Program-made: the position numbers and the translations under genes | Notes under the pieces: model-generated | The model's database searches: none | What the model was told of the DNA's origin: nothing | Seen by the model: the letters and a program-made list of their open reading frames with translations, nothing else | Shown: in pieces, positions 52,652 through 52,684 of the stretch | Numbering within the stretch: the first letter of the stretch is position 1 | How the letters are laid out: every line of letters begins with the position of its first letter | DNA from: Ruminococcaceae bacterium UBA7101 | GTDB taxonomy: Bacteria; Bacillota; Clostridia; Oscillospirales; Acutalibacteraceae | DNA length: 52,684 bases | Assembly: GCA_002493325.1 (NCBI GenBank) | Contig: DKYL01000091.1 | Coordinates: 1 to 52,684 of the forward strand | Reading direction: 5' to 3'

Positions 52652-52684
52652 TGGTTGCGGGGGTAGGACTCGAACCTACGACCT
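52652..52684 (-). tRNA. 3' end of a tRNA, probably initiator tRNA-Met (partial)
   Basis: The minus strand reads variable loop, T arm (GTAGG-TTCGAGT-CCTAC), acceptor strand CCCCGCA, discriminator A and an encoded CCA. The ending CCCCGCAACCA together with the AGGTCG stretch before the T arm is the pattern of bacterial initiator tRNA. The anticodon and acceptor 5' strand are outside the window, so the identity is not proven; an elongator tRNA starting TGCGGGG would also fit. Confidence 0.8.

Noticed and set aside
1..52684. CRISPR array, rRNA genes, transposase genes
   Set aside because: No regularly spaced repeats, rRNA-like sequence or IS transposase was seen on either strand; the only mobile-element enzyme is the serine recombinase.

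Overview
The window looks like a chromosome segment of a low-GC, probably spore-forming gut Clostridia species, most likely Ruminococcaceae/Oscillospiraceae-like. This is inferred from the SigK fragment, strong AGGAGG-type ribosome binding sites, sigma-A promoters with 16-17 nt spacers, clostridial-type GdhA and PurF-like proteins, and no outer-membrane genes. The species cannot be fixed from sequence alone.

Region 1 (1-3187) is the right-hand end of a skin-like element inserted in sigK, the late mother-cell sporulation sigma factor. A large serine recombinase stops exactly where a headless SigK reading frame begins (IENEILMYFRS..., regions 2.4-4). Its TGA stop lies inside the sequence AATGA, which from memory is the crossover core of the Bacillus subtilis skin element. 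The 5' half of sigK and the other end of the element must lie to the left of the window. A Cys-rich protein gene and a divergent gene cut by the window edge are also inside the element.

Region 2 (3189-19294) is chromosomal housekeeping. It holds an orphan fumarate hydratase beta subunit, a small coiled-coil protein, two membrane-anchored parvulin-type foldases, an O-antigen ligase-like membrane protein and a YhgE/Pip protein behind a palindrome-rich leader. A five-gene minus-strand run follows: pyrophosphatase, GH13 alpha-glucosidase, SPFH protein with zinc ribbons, membrane zinc-ribbon protein and GNAT acetyltransferase. A divergent TrkA-TrkH potassium uptake operon closes the region.

Region 3 (19296-43678) is a minus-strand surface-polysaccharide operon of about 24 kb, visibly more AT-rich than its flanks. 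It reads from two tandem sigma-A promoters at 43785-43887. It begins with a bacillosamine-type initiation module (PglE-, PglC-, PglD- and PglA-like). It continues with glycosyltransferases of families 2, 4 and 32, acyltransferases, an EpsG-type polymerase, a Wzx-type flippase, a pyruvyltransferase paired with an Fe-S F420H2-dehydrogenase-beta-like protein, and a phosphodiester decoration module. That last module has two LicD proteins, a TagF-like polyol-phosphate transferase, an IspD/TarI cytidylyltransferase with an SDR partner, and a cytidylyltransferase-kinase fusion. The likely product is a Wzx/Wzy-type capsule or cell-wall glycan carrying acyl, pyruvyl and CDP-derived phospho-substituents.

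Region 4 (43984-52684) holds monocistronic genes, several with clear promoters and terminators: an NSS-family sodium symporter, glutamate dehydrogenase, a PurF-like protein lacking the catalytic N-terminal cysteine, and a GH95-like lipoprotein divergent from a short AraC-type regulator with an inverted repeat between them. A small XRE regulator, a small hypothetical protein and the 3' end of a minus-strand tRNA, probably initiator Met, finish the window.

The most notable items are the sigK/skin junction, the cytidylyltransferase-kinase fusion in a capsule locus with two LicD proteins, and the Cys-less PurF paralogue.
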